From NCBI GenBank assembly GCA_004297485.1, contig SCTM01000109.1:1-51436 (forward strand): a DNA stretch of 51,436 bases. Reading direction: 5' to 3'. Source of the DNA: Rhodospirillaceae bacterium. GTDB lineage: Bacteria > Pseudomonadota > Alphaproteobacteria > Rhodospirillales > Rhodospirillaceae. Of the stretch, positions 9,913 through 17,116 are shown one piece after another. The position numbers and the translations under genes were made by a program. The notes under the pieces were generated by a model that saw only the letters and a list, made by a program, of their open reading frames with translations, ran no database searches and was not told where the DNA came from. Every line of letters starts with the position of its first letter. Position 1 is the stretch's first letter.

Positions 9913-10413
9913 AATGAGGGTTTTGCGACGTTTCGGTGGCAGGTTGCGTTGCCGCGAATCACTGAATTCCGGGGGCACGTCAGCGGCTGTCAAGCCAAGT
10001 TGTTCACATTGGATTGATCTTGCCCCGCCGTTGCCAATCTTGACCGTGTATGCCAGGAGAAAGCTTGGAAGCGCTGTCGGGTGAGCACAAAAATAATTCA
10101 TTTCAATAAGTTATTGTGGCCATCGGATCGTGCCCGATTCTTGGGCAGAGTGAGTGAATGCCGTTCTTTGGCCCACTCACATCAGGATATGGGCGGTTTT
10201 CAACAGAGTTTTCCACAGCTTTCGTGGATATCACGGGTGGTACGTGAAGTTGTCCCGGCGACCCCCGGTGTTTCAGAGCCATGACGCACCGATGACTGGG
10301 GGTTTTCCACAGACCGAACCTCACATCTGAGGTTAGGCTGACTCCAGACCGTCGTTTTTTCCGTCACGCGGGCCCGCGTTGACGCGCAGAACCAAAGTCC
10401 TCACATAAAGCCG
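9913..10413. other. 501-bp non-coding region with DnaA-box-like sites: candidate replication origin or regulatory region
   Basis: No convincing gene lies between folB and uvrC. A 29-nt AT-rich run sits at 10087-10115, with only four G/C. DnaA-box-like 9-mers are TTTTCCACA at 10209-10217 and 10303-10311 (both fit TTWTNCACA), TTTTCAACA at 10197-10205 and TTGTTCACA at 10000-10008 (one mismatch each). Perfect inverted repeats are TGCCC/GGGCA (10131-10147), GTGAGTG/CACTCAC (10150-10180) and AACCTCA/TGAGGTT (10317-10334). A T6 run is at 10355-10360. CcrM-type GANTC sites occur at 9956, 10136 and 10340, which is not an enrichment. The composition is origin-like, but genes on both sides run in the same direction and no usual oriC neighbour (hemE, dnaA, parAB) is present. 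Confidence 0.4.
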
Positions 10414-12381
10414 ATGCCGCAAACCCCTGTCCGCCCCCCAACCACCACCGGGACCGCCGCCGGGACTACGTCACTGACAGGAGACCCCACGGGCGAACAT
10501 CCCGAGGGTACCTCCCAAAAAGCGGATGTGGGCGAGATCGGGCGTGGGCTCTCGGTCGTGACCGACGCGGTCCGAACCCTGCCCCACCGTCCCGGCGTTT
10601 ACCGCATGCTGAACGGCGCCGGTGAAGCCCTTTACGTGGGCAAGGCCAAGAACCTTAAAAAGCGCGTCGTCGCCTACACGCGGATTGCCCAGATGCCGGC
10701 GCGGCTCCAGCGCATGGTCACGGAGACTCGCGCGCTTGAAATTATTGTTACGCACACGGAAGCGGAAGCCCTGCTGCTTGAGATCAACCTCATCAAACAA
10801 CTCAAGCCCCGCTACAATATCCTGCTGCGGGACGACAAATCCTTTCCCTACATCATGATCCCCGGAGACCATCCTTTCCCACGGGTCATGAAGCATCGGG
10901 GAGCACGCACCAAGGGCAACGCATACTTCGGGCCGTTCGCATCCGCGGGCGCGGTTAACGGAACCCTGGCCACCTTGCAGAAAGTGTTCCTGCTGCGAAG
11001 CTGTTCCGACACGGTGTTCGCGAACCGCACCCGTCCCTGTCTGCTGCATCAGATCAAACGCTGTTGCGCGCCCTGTGTCGGTCATGTGGACGGCGCCGCC
11101 TACGGCAAGCTGGTGGCGGAGGCGCGGGAGTTCCTGGAAGGCAACAGCCGTGCCCTCCAGACCGAGCTGGCACGCCAGATGGATGCGGCCAGCGCCGCTC
11201 TCGATTATGAAGTGGCGGCGGAATTCCGCGATCGCATCCGTGCTCTGACGGCGGTCCAGGCCCATCAGGACATCAACGTCCGCGATCTGCGCGAAACCGA
11301 CGTCATCGCCCTGCACCGGGCCGGCGGCCAAAGCTGTGTCCAGGTGTTCTTCTTCCGGGCCGGTCAGAACTTCGGCAACCGGGCCCACTTTCCGGCCCAT
11401 GGCGCCGACGAGGACGACGGCGCCATCCTGGAAGCCTTCATCGGTCAGTTCTACGACTCCGCTCCGGCACCGCGAGAGATATTGATCAACGCGCCCGTGC
11501 CAAATCGCGACCTCCTCGCCGAGGCCCTTGCCCTTAGAATCGGGCACGCGGTCACCATCACCGTGCCCCAGCGCGGCGAACGCAGGAAACTGGTCGATCA
11601 CGCCGTCATCAACGCGCGCGAGGCCCTCGGACGCCGCATGGCGGAGAACACGGCGCAACGCAGCCTGTTGGAAGGCACCGCCGAAGTGTTCAAGCTCGCC
11701 GCCGCGCCGGAACGGATCGAGGTCTACGATAACTCTCACATCTCCGGCACCCACATGGTCGGCGCCATGATCGTCGCTGGTCCCGGTGGACTGATGAAGA
11801 ACGCTTATCGCAAGTTCAATATCCGGACCGCCGACCTGGCCCCCGGCGACGACTATGGCGCCATGCGCGAGGTTTTGACCCGGCGCTTCGCCCGGGCCCA
11901 GAAGGAAGATCCCAACCGGGATCTGGGCCAGTGGCCCGATCTCGTGCTGTTGGATGGCGGCCAGGGACAGCTGAATGCCGGCCTCGCCGTCCTGGCCGAG
12001 CTGGGCATCGACGATCTGTACATCGCCGCCATCGCCAAAGGGCCCGACCGTAACGCGGGGCGCGAGCAGTTCTTCCTACCGAACATGCCGCCGTTCACCC
12101 TGCCGCCGGCTCATCCGGTGCTGTACTTTCTGCAGCGCCTGCGGGACGAAGCCCATCGATTCGCGATTTCAACCCACCGCGCCAAGCGATCCAAGGCCAT
12201 CGGCCAGTCGCTATTGGATGAAATCGCCGGAATCGGCGCCGCGCGCAAGAAGGCGCTTTTGCGACATTTTGGTTCAGCCAAAAGCGTCGCCGCTGCCGGA
12301 ATCGCCGATTTGGAGGCTGTCTCGGGCATCAACGCCGCCACGGCGAAGAAAATCTATGACCACTTCCACACAACCGACTAG
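10414..12381 (+). CDS. uvrC: UvrABC system protein C (excinuclease subunit C)
   Basis: 655 aa. UvrC makes both incisions around a DNA lesion handed over by UvrA-UvrB. Domains in order: a Thr/Pro/Gly-rich N-terminal extension of about 45 aa; GIY-YIG nuclease (GVYRMLNG, ALYVGKAKNLKKRV); a Cys-rich stretch (CLLHQIKRCCAPCVG); a UVR motif for UvrB contact (YEVAAEFRDRIRAL); the RNase H-like endonuclease (IEVYDNSHISGTHMVGA, LVLLDGGQGQLNAG); and a C-terminal helix-hairpin-helix pair (IAGIGAARKKALLRHFGS). The chain is longer than the usual ~610 aa because of the N-terminal extension, so a start further in is possible. Confidence 0.95.
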   Translation: MPQTPVRPPTTTGTAAGTTSLTGDPTGEHPEGTSQKADVGEIGRGLSVVTDAVRTLPHRPGVYRMLNGAGEALYVGKAKNLKKRVVAYTRIAQMPARLQRMVTETRALEIIVTHTEAEALLLEINLIKQLKPRYNILLRDDKSFPYIMIPGDHPFPRVMKHRGARTKGNAYFGPFASAGAVNGTLATLQKVFLLRSCSDTVFANRTRPCLLHQIKRCCAPCVGHVDGAAYGKLVAEAREFLEGNSRALQTELARQMDAASAALDYEVAAEFRDRIRALTAVQAHQDINVRDLRETDVIALHRAGGQSCVQVFFFRAGQNFGNRAHFPAHGADEDDGAILEAFIGQFYDSAPAPREILINAPVPNRDLLAEALALRIGHAVTITVPQRGERRKLVDHAVINAREALGRRMAENTAQRSLLEGTAEVFKLAAAPERIEVYDNSHISGTHMVGAMIVAGPGGLMKNAYRKFNIRTADLAPGDDYGAMREVLTRRFARAQKEDPNRDLGQWPDLVLLDGGQGQLNAGLAVLAELGIDDLYIAAIAKGPDRNAGREQFFLPNMPPFTLPPAHPVLYFLQRLRDEAHRFAISTHRAKRSKAIGQSLLDEIAGIGAARKKALLRHFGSAKSVAAAGIADLEAVSGINAATAKKIYDHFHTTD

Positions 12382-12383
12382 GG

Positions 12384-12480
12384 TGCATTTCGTTTGAACG
12401 GAATCGTTTGAGCGTTTTACGGTTTTGATTTCGTCGCTTTTTATGCGGCGAATCGGTATCCACTTCGCCGGAAAATGCTC
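12384..12480. repeat. Intergenic palindromic repeat of a type common in Alphaproteobacteria
   Basis: The element starts 3 nt after the uvrC stop. Outer arms GCATTT (12385-12390) and AAATGC (12473-12478) pair, and an inner stem CGGCGAA/TTCGCCG (12446-12452 with 12464-12470) is perfect. On the minus strand it reads GAGCATTTTCCGGCGAAGTG and continues into a run resembling repeats recalled from many rhizobial and rhodospirillal intergenic regions. It covers the ATG at 12475, which argues against that ATG as the pgsA start. It may also act as the 3' end of the uvrC transcript. Confidence 0.6.
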
Positions 12481-12510
12481 TACCATCCGCGCGGTTTTGC
12501 GAGGTACCCG

Positions 12511-13074
12511 GTGCTGAATCTTCCCAACATCCTGACCCTGGCGCGGATATTCATCATCCCGATCGTGGTCACGACGTTTTTCTTCGACAGCCCGGCCATG
12601 CGCTGGACGGCTTGCGCCTTTTTCACGCTCGCGGGCATCACCGATTTCTTCGATGGCTATCTGGCCCGGCGGGCAAAGCAAGTCTCGCGCCTGGGACGTT
12701 TCCTTGACCCCATCGCCGACAAGCTTCTGGTGGCCTCGGTGCTGTTGATGCTGGTCGCATTTCACCGCTTGACCCCGTCATCCTATCTGCCGGCGCTGGT
12801 CATTCTGCTGCGCGAGATTCTCGTCTCGGGCTTGCGCGAATTTCTGGCCGAACTGCGGGTCGGCCTGCCGGTCACCAAACTCGCCAAGTACAAGACCACG
12901 GCACAGATGATCGCACTCGGGTTTCTGATCGTCGGCGACGACGGCCCGCTTTGGATTCCGGCGCGCGTCATCGGCGAGTACGGCTTGTGGGCCGCAGCCA
13001 TCGTGACGCTCATCACCGGGTATGACTATCTCAAGTCCGGTCTCGCCCACATGGCCCAGGACCCGCCCCCGTGA
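12511..13074 (+). CDS. pgsA: CDP-diacylglycerol--glycerol-3-phosphate 3-phosphatidyltransferase
   Basis: 187 aa integral membrane enzyme. It makes phosphatidylglycerophosphate, the committed step to phosphatidylglycerol. The CDP-alcohol phosphotransferase motif is complete within DFFDGYLARRAKQVSRLG followed by RFLDPIADK, which supplies all catalytic Asp residues. Several hydrophobic helices follow (IPIVVTTFFF, LPALVILLREIL). The start is taken as GTG 12511, giving the typical N terminus LNLPNILTLARIF, with GAGG about 6 nt upstream; the longer frame from 12475 begins inside a repeat. It overlaps moaD by 4 nt. Confidence 0.92.
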   Translation: MLNLPNILTLARIFIIPIVVTTFFFDSPAMRWTACAFFTLAGITDFFDGYLARRAKQVSRLGRFLDPIADKLLVASVLLMLVAFHRLTPSSYLPALVILLREILVSGLREFLAELRVGLPVTKLAKYKTTAQMIALGFLIVGDDGPLWIPARVIGEYGLWAAAIVTLITGYDYLKSGLAHMAQDPPP

Positions 13075-13322
13075 CCGTGCTGTATTTCTCGTGGGTCAAG
13101 GAGAAGATCGGCCTGAGCGAGGAGACCGTCACGCCGCCGGCCGATGTGCAAACCGTCGCCGCGCTCATGGCATGGCTCGCCGGGCGGAGCGCCGGTCATG
13201 CGGCGGCTTTCGCCGACACCCGCACCATAAAGGCGGCGGTGGATCAGGTGCATGCACCCCCGACCGCCAGTATCGCCGACGCGCGCGAAGTGGCATTCTT
13301 TCCTCCCGTCACCGGCGGCTGA
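13071..13322 (+). CDS. moaD: Molybdopterin synthase small subunit
   Basis: 83 aa ubiquitin-like sulfur carrier. Its C-terminal Gly-Gly (FFPPVTGG) is thiocarboxylated and donates sulfur for the molybdopterin dithiolene. The start is GTG 13071, overlapping the pgsA stop by GTGA, so translation is likely coupled. moaE follows 31 nt downstream, giving both halves of the synthase. Length and the start VLYFSWVKEKIG fit MoaD. Confidence 0.9.
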   Translation: MTVLYFSWVKEKIGLSEETVTPPADVQTVAALMAWLAGRSAGHAAAFADTRTIKAAVDQVHAPPTASIADAREVAFFPPVTGG

Positions 13323-13353
13323 CCGCTCCGGGAGTCCACGCGGGAGGTGCCTC

Positions 13354-13827
13354 ATGACCGACATCCGCGTTCAACGCGAACCCTTCGATTCAGGCGCGGA
13401 ACTCAACCGCTTTCTGAAACGCAACGCCACCTCAGGCGGTGTGGCGAGTTTCGTCGGGCAGATGCGCGATTTTCGCGGCACCGATCGCGCCCATGGGCAG
13501 GCCTTGGCGGCCATGACCCTTGAACACTATCCGGGCATGGCCGAACGGCAGTTGGCGGACGTGCTGGCGGAAGCGGCGCGGCGCTGGTCCATCGACGACG
13601 TGTGCGTGATCCACCGCTACGGCGAATTCGCGCCCGGCGATCCCATCGTGCTGGTGATCACGGCGGCGGCCCACCGCGGCCCGGCATTCGATGCTTGCGC
13701 CTTCATCATGGATTGGCTGAAGACCAAAGCGCCGTTCTGGAAACGCGAGCAAACCCCCGACGGCAAGACCGCATGGGTCGAAGCCATGGAAAGCGACGAC
13801 GCCCGCGCAGAGCGGTGGGGGCAGTGA
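13354..13827 (+). CDS. moaE: Molybdopterin synthase catalytic subunit
   Basis: 157 aa. MoaE converts cyclic pyranopterin monophosphate to molybdopterin with thiocarboxylated MoaD. Family marks are FVGQMRDFRG, MTLEHYPGMAE, VCVIHRYGEFAPGD, AAAHRGPAFDAC and the Lys-rich WLKTKAPFWKRE near the C terminus, where active-site lysines lie. ATG 13354 has GGAGG 7 nt upstream, which decides this start over the longer open frame from 13252. Confidence 0.93.
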   Translation: MTDIRVQREPFDSGAELNRFLKRNATSGGVASFVGQMRDFRGTDRAHGQALAAMTLEHYPGMAERQLADVLAEAARRWSIDDVCVIHRYGEFAPGDPIVLVITAAAHRGPAFDACAFIMDWLKTKAPFWKREQTPDGKTAWVEAMESDDARAERWGQ

Positions 13828-13841
13828 CCGCCACGCATCAC

Positions 13842-13877
13842 TTTACATTTGTATATACATTCGTGTAACATAAACAC
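13842..13877 (+). promoter_or_regulatory. Predicted promoter and operator of brnTA (leaderless)
   Basis: A -35-like TTTACA (13842-13847) and -10-like TAACAT (13866-13871) are 18 nt apart. The spacer holds the perfect 10-bp palindrome TGTATATACA (13850-13859) and a direct repeat TACATT at 13844 and 13856. The -10 ends 6 nt before the brnT ATG, so transcription should begin at or next to the start codon. No Shine-Dalgarno sequence precedes that ATG. The palindrome between -35 and -10 is where an autorepressing BrnA would be expected to bind. Confidence 0.6.
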
Positions 13878-14192
13878 ATGGTTGATCGTGTGGCCCGGTT
13901 CAACTGGGACAATGGGAACCGGGCGAAATGCCGTAAGCACGGTGTATCGATCACAGAGATTGAAAGTGTCTTTGGACCAAGAGTGAAGATTCGTCCCGAC
14001 GTGCGGCACTCGCACCATGAAGAACGTTTTCTAGCGATTGGTCCGACGAGGCTGCACCGGCACGCCTTTGTCGTGTTCACCATCCGACAACACGGCGATC
14101 ATTTTCTTATCCGCCCCATTAGCGCTCGCTATATGCATCGCAAGGAGATCGCACACTATGAAAAAGAAAATCCCGGCTTTCCGAACAGATGA
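13878..14192 (+). CDS. brnT: BrnT family ribonuclease toxin
   Basis: 104 aa, the usual BrnT size. BrnT is an mRNA-cleaving toxin with a RelE-like fold that is held in check by BrnA. The DUF497 pattern is visible: FNWDNGNRAKCRKHGVSITE at the N terminus, then HHEERFLAIG, FVVFTIR and a C-terminal ISARYMHRKEIAHYE. The catalytic His/Arg residues of the family are in these segments. The 3' end overlaps brnA by 35 nt, an unusually deep overlap that couples the pair. It sits after moaE behind its own AT-rich promoter, which suggests insertion of a small mobile cassette. Confidence 0.88.
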   Translation: MVDRVARFNWDNGNRAKCRKHGVSITEIESVFGPRVKIRPDVRHSHHEERFLAIGPTRLHRHAFVVFTIRQHGDHFLIRPISARYMHRKEIAHYEKENPGFPNR

Positions 14193-14454
14193 AGAAGCCG
14201 AGCATTTTGTCGCGACAGCGGATTTAAGCGAGTACGATCTGTCCGGCTTTAAACCAATGCGCTTTGAGTTCGAAAATAAGTCCGCACAACTTAACATGCG
14301 ACTGCCGAAACCGCTGCTCGACGCGGTGAAGGCGCATGCAGCGAAGCGCGGAATGCCATATACTCGCTTAATCCGCGAGACATTGGAGCACTCTTTAGAA
14401 AAGGTGGCGGTGATGCAACCCCAGAAGCCTCGTGGGCGACGCCGGAGCGCTTAG
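14158..14454 (+). CDS. brnA: BrnA family antitoxin
   Basis: 98 aa, starting at ATG 14158 inside the end of brnT. The middle region (IPAFRTDEEAEHFVATADLS) is typical of BrnA, and QLNMRLPKPLLDAVKAHAAK with GMPYTRLIRETLEHSL is a ribbon-helix-helix DNA-binding domain. BrnA neutralises BrnT and represses the operon; the palindrome at 13850-13859 is the likely operator. Its stop overlaps the convergent SnoaL-like pseudogene's stop by a few bases. Confidence 0.88.
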   Translation: MKKKIPAFRTDEEAEHFVATADLSEYDLSGFKPMRFEFENKSAQLNMRLPKPLLDAVKAHAAKRGMPYTRLIRETLEHSLEKVAVMQPQKPRGRRRSA

Positions 14455-14813
14455 ACCGTGATGAGATGATTTGCGGAACCCTGGACGATTCTGCCGGCGC
14501 CATTGAGACGTAGATATTCGCTCACCGTATCCCCTCTATCGTTCAGATATCGCACGACAACGCTATCGGGAGACTCGGACAGATCCAGTAGCTCGAAATG
14601 AAGGTTCGGCAGCATCTCAAGGGCGCGAGACCAATAGTCCCGGAGACGATCTTTTCCTTTGAGGCGGCCATCCGAACTCAGTCCAAGCCTGATAATTCCA
14701 GCGGACGCCATTTCGGCCTAGTCATCGTACAGGGAAAGAACGTGCTCCAGATCGCGGCTGTTCCAGGCTTCAATCCAGAGGCGTCCGATCTCTCCATGAG
14801 AGTAGGCCGCCAT
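14451..14813 (-). pseudogene. SnoaL-like (NTF2-fold) gene interrupted by an in-frame TAG
   Basis: Read from ATG 14813 on the minus strand, the frame gives an NTF2/SnoaL-type N terminus (IGRLWIEAWNSRDLEHVLSL, then YDD), then TAG at 14720-14718, then continues in the same frame (AEMASAGIIRLG... LHFELLDLSE... ADH-like end) to TAA at 14451. With the stop read through, the product is about 120 aa, a normal SnoaL-like length. A single GAG-to-TAG change would explain it. It starts 4 nt after the ilvE stop, so it was probably co-transcribed. A shorter restart at ATG 14711 would lack the first helix. Function unknown. Confidence 0.7.
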
Positions 14814-14817
14814 CGCC

Positions 14818-15717
14818 TCACGCCGCTGTCGACGCCGCGCTGATGACCTTGCCACACTCGGCATCATAATCCGCCATAAGCACGCGGCAGACTTCGCCCG
14901 GCGTAAAGCGGTAGTTGCTGATCTCGCGCACGGGCGTGACCTCGGCCGCCGTGCCGGTAATGAAGCATTCCTGGGCCGTGGCCATCTCTTCCGGCTTGAT
15001 ATGGCGCTCCACCAGCTTGTAGCCGCGCTTCTTGGCCAGGGCGATGACGGTCTGACGGGTGATGCCGTCGAGAAAGCAATCCGGTAGCGGCGTGTGGATT
15101 TCGCCGTTCATGACGAAGAACACGTTGGCGCCGGTGGCCTCGGCCACATAGCCGCGATAGTCAAGCATGAGCGCATCTTCATAACCCGCGCGTTCCGCCG
15201 CGTGCTTGGACAAGGTGCAGATCATGTAGAGACCCGCGGCTTTGGCATGCACAGGCGCCGTGTCCGGCGCCGGACGGCGCCATTGGGACATCTGCATGCG
15301 GATACCGCGCAGACGCGCTTCAATGGTGAAGTAGGACGGCCACACCCAGCAGGCAACGGCGACGTTGATCTTGGCGGACTGAGCCGAGACGCCCATCATC
15401 TCGCTGCCGCGCCAAGCCAGCGGCCGTAAATAGCCTTCGGTGATATTGTTGGCACGCAGGGTCTCGATCTGGGCAGCGTTGAGTTGTGCCGGCGTGAAGG
15501 GAATCTTCAAATCCAGCACTTCGGCCGATTTGAACAAACGGGCCGTATGTTCCTCAAGCCGGAAGACTTTACCGTCATAGGCGCGGACACCTTCGAACAC
15601 GCAGGAGGCATAGTGCAGGGCATGGGTCAGCACATGGACCTTGGCGCCGCGCCATGGCATCAAGGTGCCGTTGAACCAGATATAGCCGTCGCGGTCGTCG
15701 AATGGTGCCGTGGTCAT
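14818..15717 (-). CDS. ilvE: Branched-chain amino acid aminotransferase
   Basis: 299 aa, fold-type IV PLP enzyme. It transaminates valine, leucine and isoleucine with their 2-oxoacids. Visible family segments are DGYIWFNGTLMPW at the N terminus, FEGVRAYDGKVFRLEEH, HAKAAGLYM (with the probable PLP lysine), DALMLDYRGYVAEATGANVF and ECFITGTAAEVTPVREI. Length matches the family. It is divergent from the MarR regulator across about 190 bp, so the two may share control. Confidence 0.92.
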   Translation of the reverse strand: MTTAPFDDRDGYIWFNGTLMPWRGAKVHVLTHALHYASCVFEGVRAYDGKVFRLEEHTARLFKSAEVLDLKIPFTPAQLNAAQIETLRANNITEGYLRPLAWRGSEMMGVSAQSAKINVAVACWVWPSYFTIEARLRGIRMQMSQWRRPAPDTAPVHAKAAGLYMICTLSKHAAERAGYEDALMLDYRGYVAEATGANVFFVMNGEIHTPLPDCFLDGITRQTVIALAKKRGYKLVERHIKPEEMATAQECFITGTAAEVTPVREISNYRFTPGEVCRVLMADYDAECGKVISAASTAA

Positions 15718-15851
15718 GGTTTCTTCTCCCCGCCCCCAAAGAGCGGACCAAGTGCGGAAAACGATTGCAGAAACGATCTAGCACAGTCAGCCGATGCTGC
15801 GGCGCACAATATTATTAGGCAAACTGCACCATTGTCGTAACATTCTAAGGG

Positions 15852-15878
15852 ATATATGTCAACAATGCTGACGTATAT
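15852..15878. promoter_or_regulatory. Inverted repeat between ilvE and marR, probable operator
   Basis: ATATATGTCA and TGACGTATAT match as inverted arms at 9 of 10 positions around a 7-nt centre. The site lies 31 nt upstream of the marR start, within an AT-rich patch, in the divergent ilvE/marR region. Autoregulation by the MarR protein or control by the OmpR-type regulator are both possible. Confidence 0.5.
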
Positions 15879-15908
15879 GCCACCCCAGCGAGATGGAGCC
15901 TAGGCCCG

Positions 15909-16397
15909 ATGTCTAATTCGCAAACCGTCGTCAATCCGCTCTTCCTTCGGGACGAAGACTTGCGTCAGGCGATCGAACTGTTGTTTTTCGCCTACCGGGA
16001 TTTCACCAAGCGGGCGGATGCCATCCTGGCGGACCAGCACATGGGACGCGCCCACCATCGCGTCGTGTATTTCGTCGGTCGTCACCCCGGGATCAGTGTC
16101 AGCGAGCTGCTTGAAATTCTCGCCATCACCAAGCAAAGCCTGTCCCGCGTCCTCAGCCATCTCGTGCGCGAAGGCTATATCGTACAGAAAACCGGCACCG
16201 CCGACCGCCGGCAACGGCTGCTGCATCTTACGGAAAAAGGCCGCAAGCTTGAGGTCGACCTCACCACCGAGCAGCGGGCTCGTATTGCCGCTGCGTATAA
16301 GACCGCCGGCGCGGTCGCCGTTGAAGGATTCCGGAAGGTGACCCTGGGAATCATGGACCCGGCCGCACGCCAACGATTCGCGCCGGGAGACGGCTGA
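15909..16397 (+). CDS. MarR family transcriptional regulator (PetP-like)
   Basis: 162 aa winged-helix regulator. The HTH is visible as ISVSELLEILAITKQSLSRVLSHLV followed by the wing REGYIVQKTGTADRRQRLLHLT. The gene is 4 nt from an OmpR-type response regulator. A MarR protein followed by a response regulator is the order of petP-petR in Rhodobacter capsulatus, where the pair lies upstream of the bc1 genes. Here petABC is about 19 kb away, so the PetP assignment is by synteny only. The inverted repeat at 15852-15878 may be its operator. Confidence 0.85.
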   Translation: MSNSQTVVNPLFLRDEDLRQAIELLFFAYRDFTKRADAILADQHMGRAHHRVVYFVGRHPGISVSELLEILAITKQSLSRVLSHLVREGYIVQKTGTADRRQRLLHLTEKGRKLEVDLTTEQRARIAAAYKTAGAVAVEGFRKVTLGIMDPAARQRFAPGDG

Positions 16398-16401
16398 CAC
16401 T

Positions 16402-17112
16402 GTGGCCAAGCCTCCAACCTATCCGCCCCATGTTCTGGTGATCGACGACGACGCACGCCTGCGCGGACTGCTGGCGCGCTTTCTCACGAAAAACGGATTC
16501 ATGGTTTCTACCGCCGCCGACGCCGCCGAAGCCCGCCGCCATCTGGCGGCACTGCAATTCGATATCCTGGTGGTGGATGTCATGATGCCGGGGGAAAGCG
16601 GTCTCGCGCTCACCAAAAGCATCCGCGAAAATACCGCGGGCGCCAACAGCACCATTCCGATCCTCATGCTTACCGCCATGGGCGAGACCCGCGACCGCAT
16701 TGCCGGCCTGGAACAGGGCGTGGATGACTACATGGCCAAACCCTTCGAGCCCCGCGAGCTGGTCTTGCGTGTTAACTCGATCCTGCGCCGGGCGCCGCAG
16801 GTCGAGGTCGTTGGCGGGATGGAACTGCGTTTCGGCGAATGCCGCTACGATCTCTCACGGCAGAGCCTGTCCCGCGGCGGCGAACCCGTCCATCTCACAG
16901 CCGGCGAAGCGGAATTGCTCCACCTCCTGGCCCGCAGCGCCGGCACACCGGTGGATCGCACCGAACTCGCGGCAGCAGCCGAGGACGGGACCAATCCGCG
17001 CACGATCGACGTGCAGATCACGCGCCTTCGGCGCAAGATAGAGCCCGACCCACGCCAGCCGCGCTATCTGCAGACCGTGCGCGGCACGGGATACCTGTTG
17101 CGGACGGACTAG
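16402..17112 (+). CDS. OmpR-type response regulator (PetR-like)
   Basis: 236 aa. The receiver domain has the acidic pocket VLVIDDDARL, phospho-acceptor Asp59 in ILVVDVMMPG, the Thr in MLTAMGE and Lys in MAKPFEPREL. The C-terminal winged-helix DNA-binding domain ends with TIDVQITRLRRKIE and TVRGTGYLL. The start is GTG 16402, 4 nt after the marR stop. The sensor kinase follows 4 nt downstream, so it is probably its cognate kinase. Confidence 0.93.
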   Translation: MAKPPTYPPHVLVIDDDARLRGLLARFLTKNGFMVSTAADAAEARRHLAALQFDILVVDVMMPGESGLALTKSIRENTAGANSTIPILMLTAMGETRDRIAGLEQGVDDYMAKPFEPRELVLRVNSILRRAPQVEVVGGMELRFGECRYDLSRQSLSRGGEPVHLTAGEAELLHLLARSAGTPVDRTELAAAAEDGTNPRTIDVQITRLRRKIEPDPRQPRYLQTVRGTGYLLRTD

Positions 17113-17116
17113 GCCG

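Noticed and set aside
12475-12510. ATG 12475 as start of pgsA
   Set aside because: It lies inside the repeat at 12384-12480; GTG 12511 has a ribosome-binding site and gives the standard PgsA N terminus.
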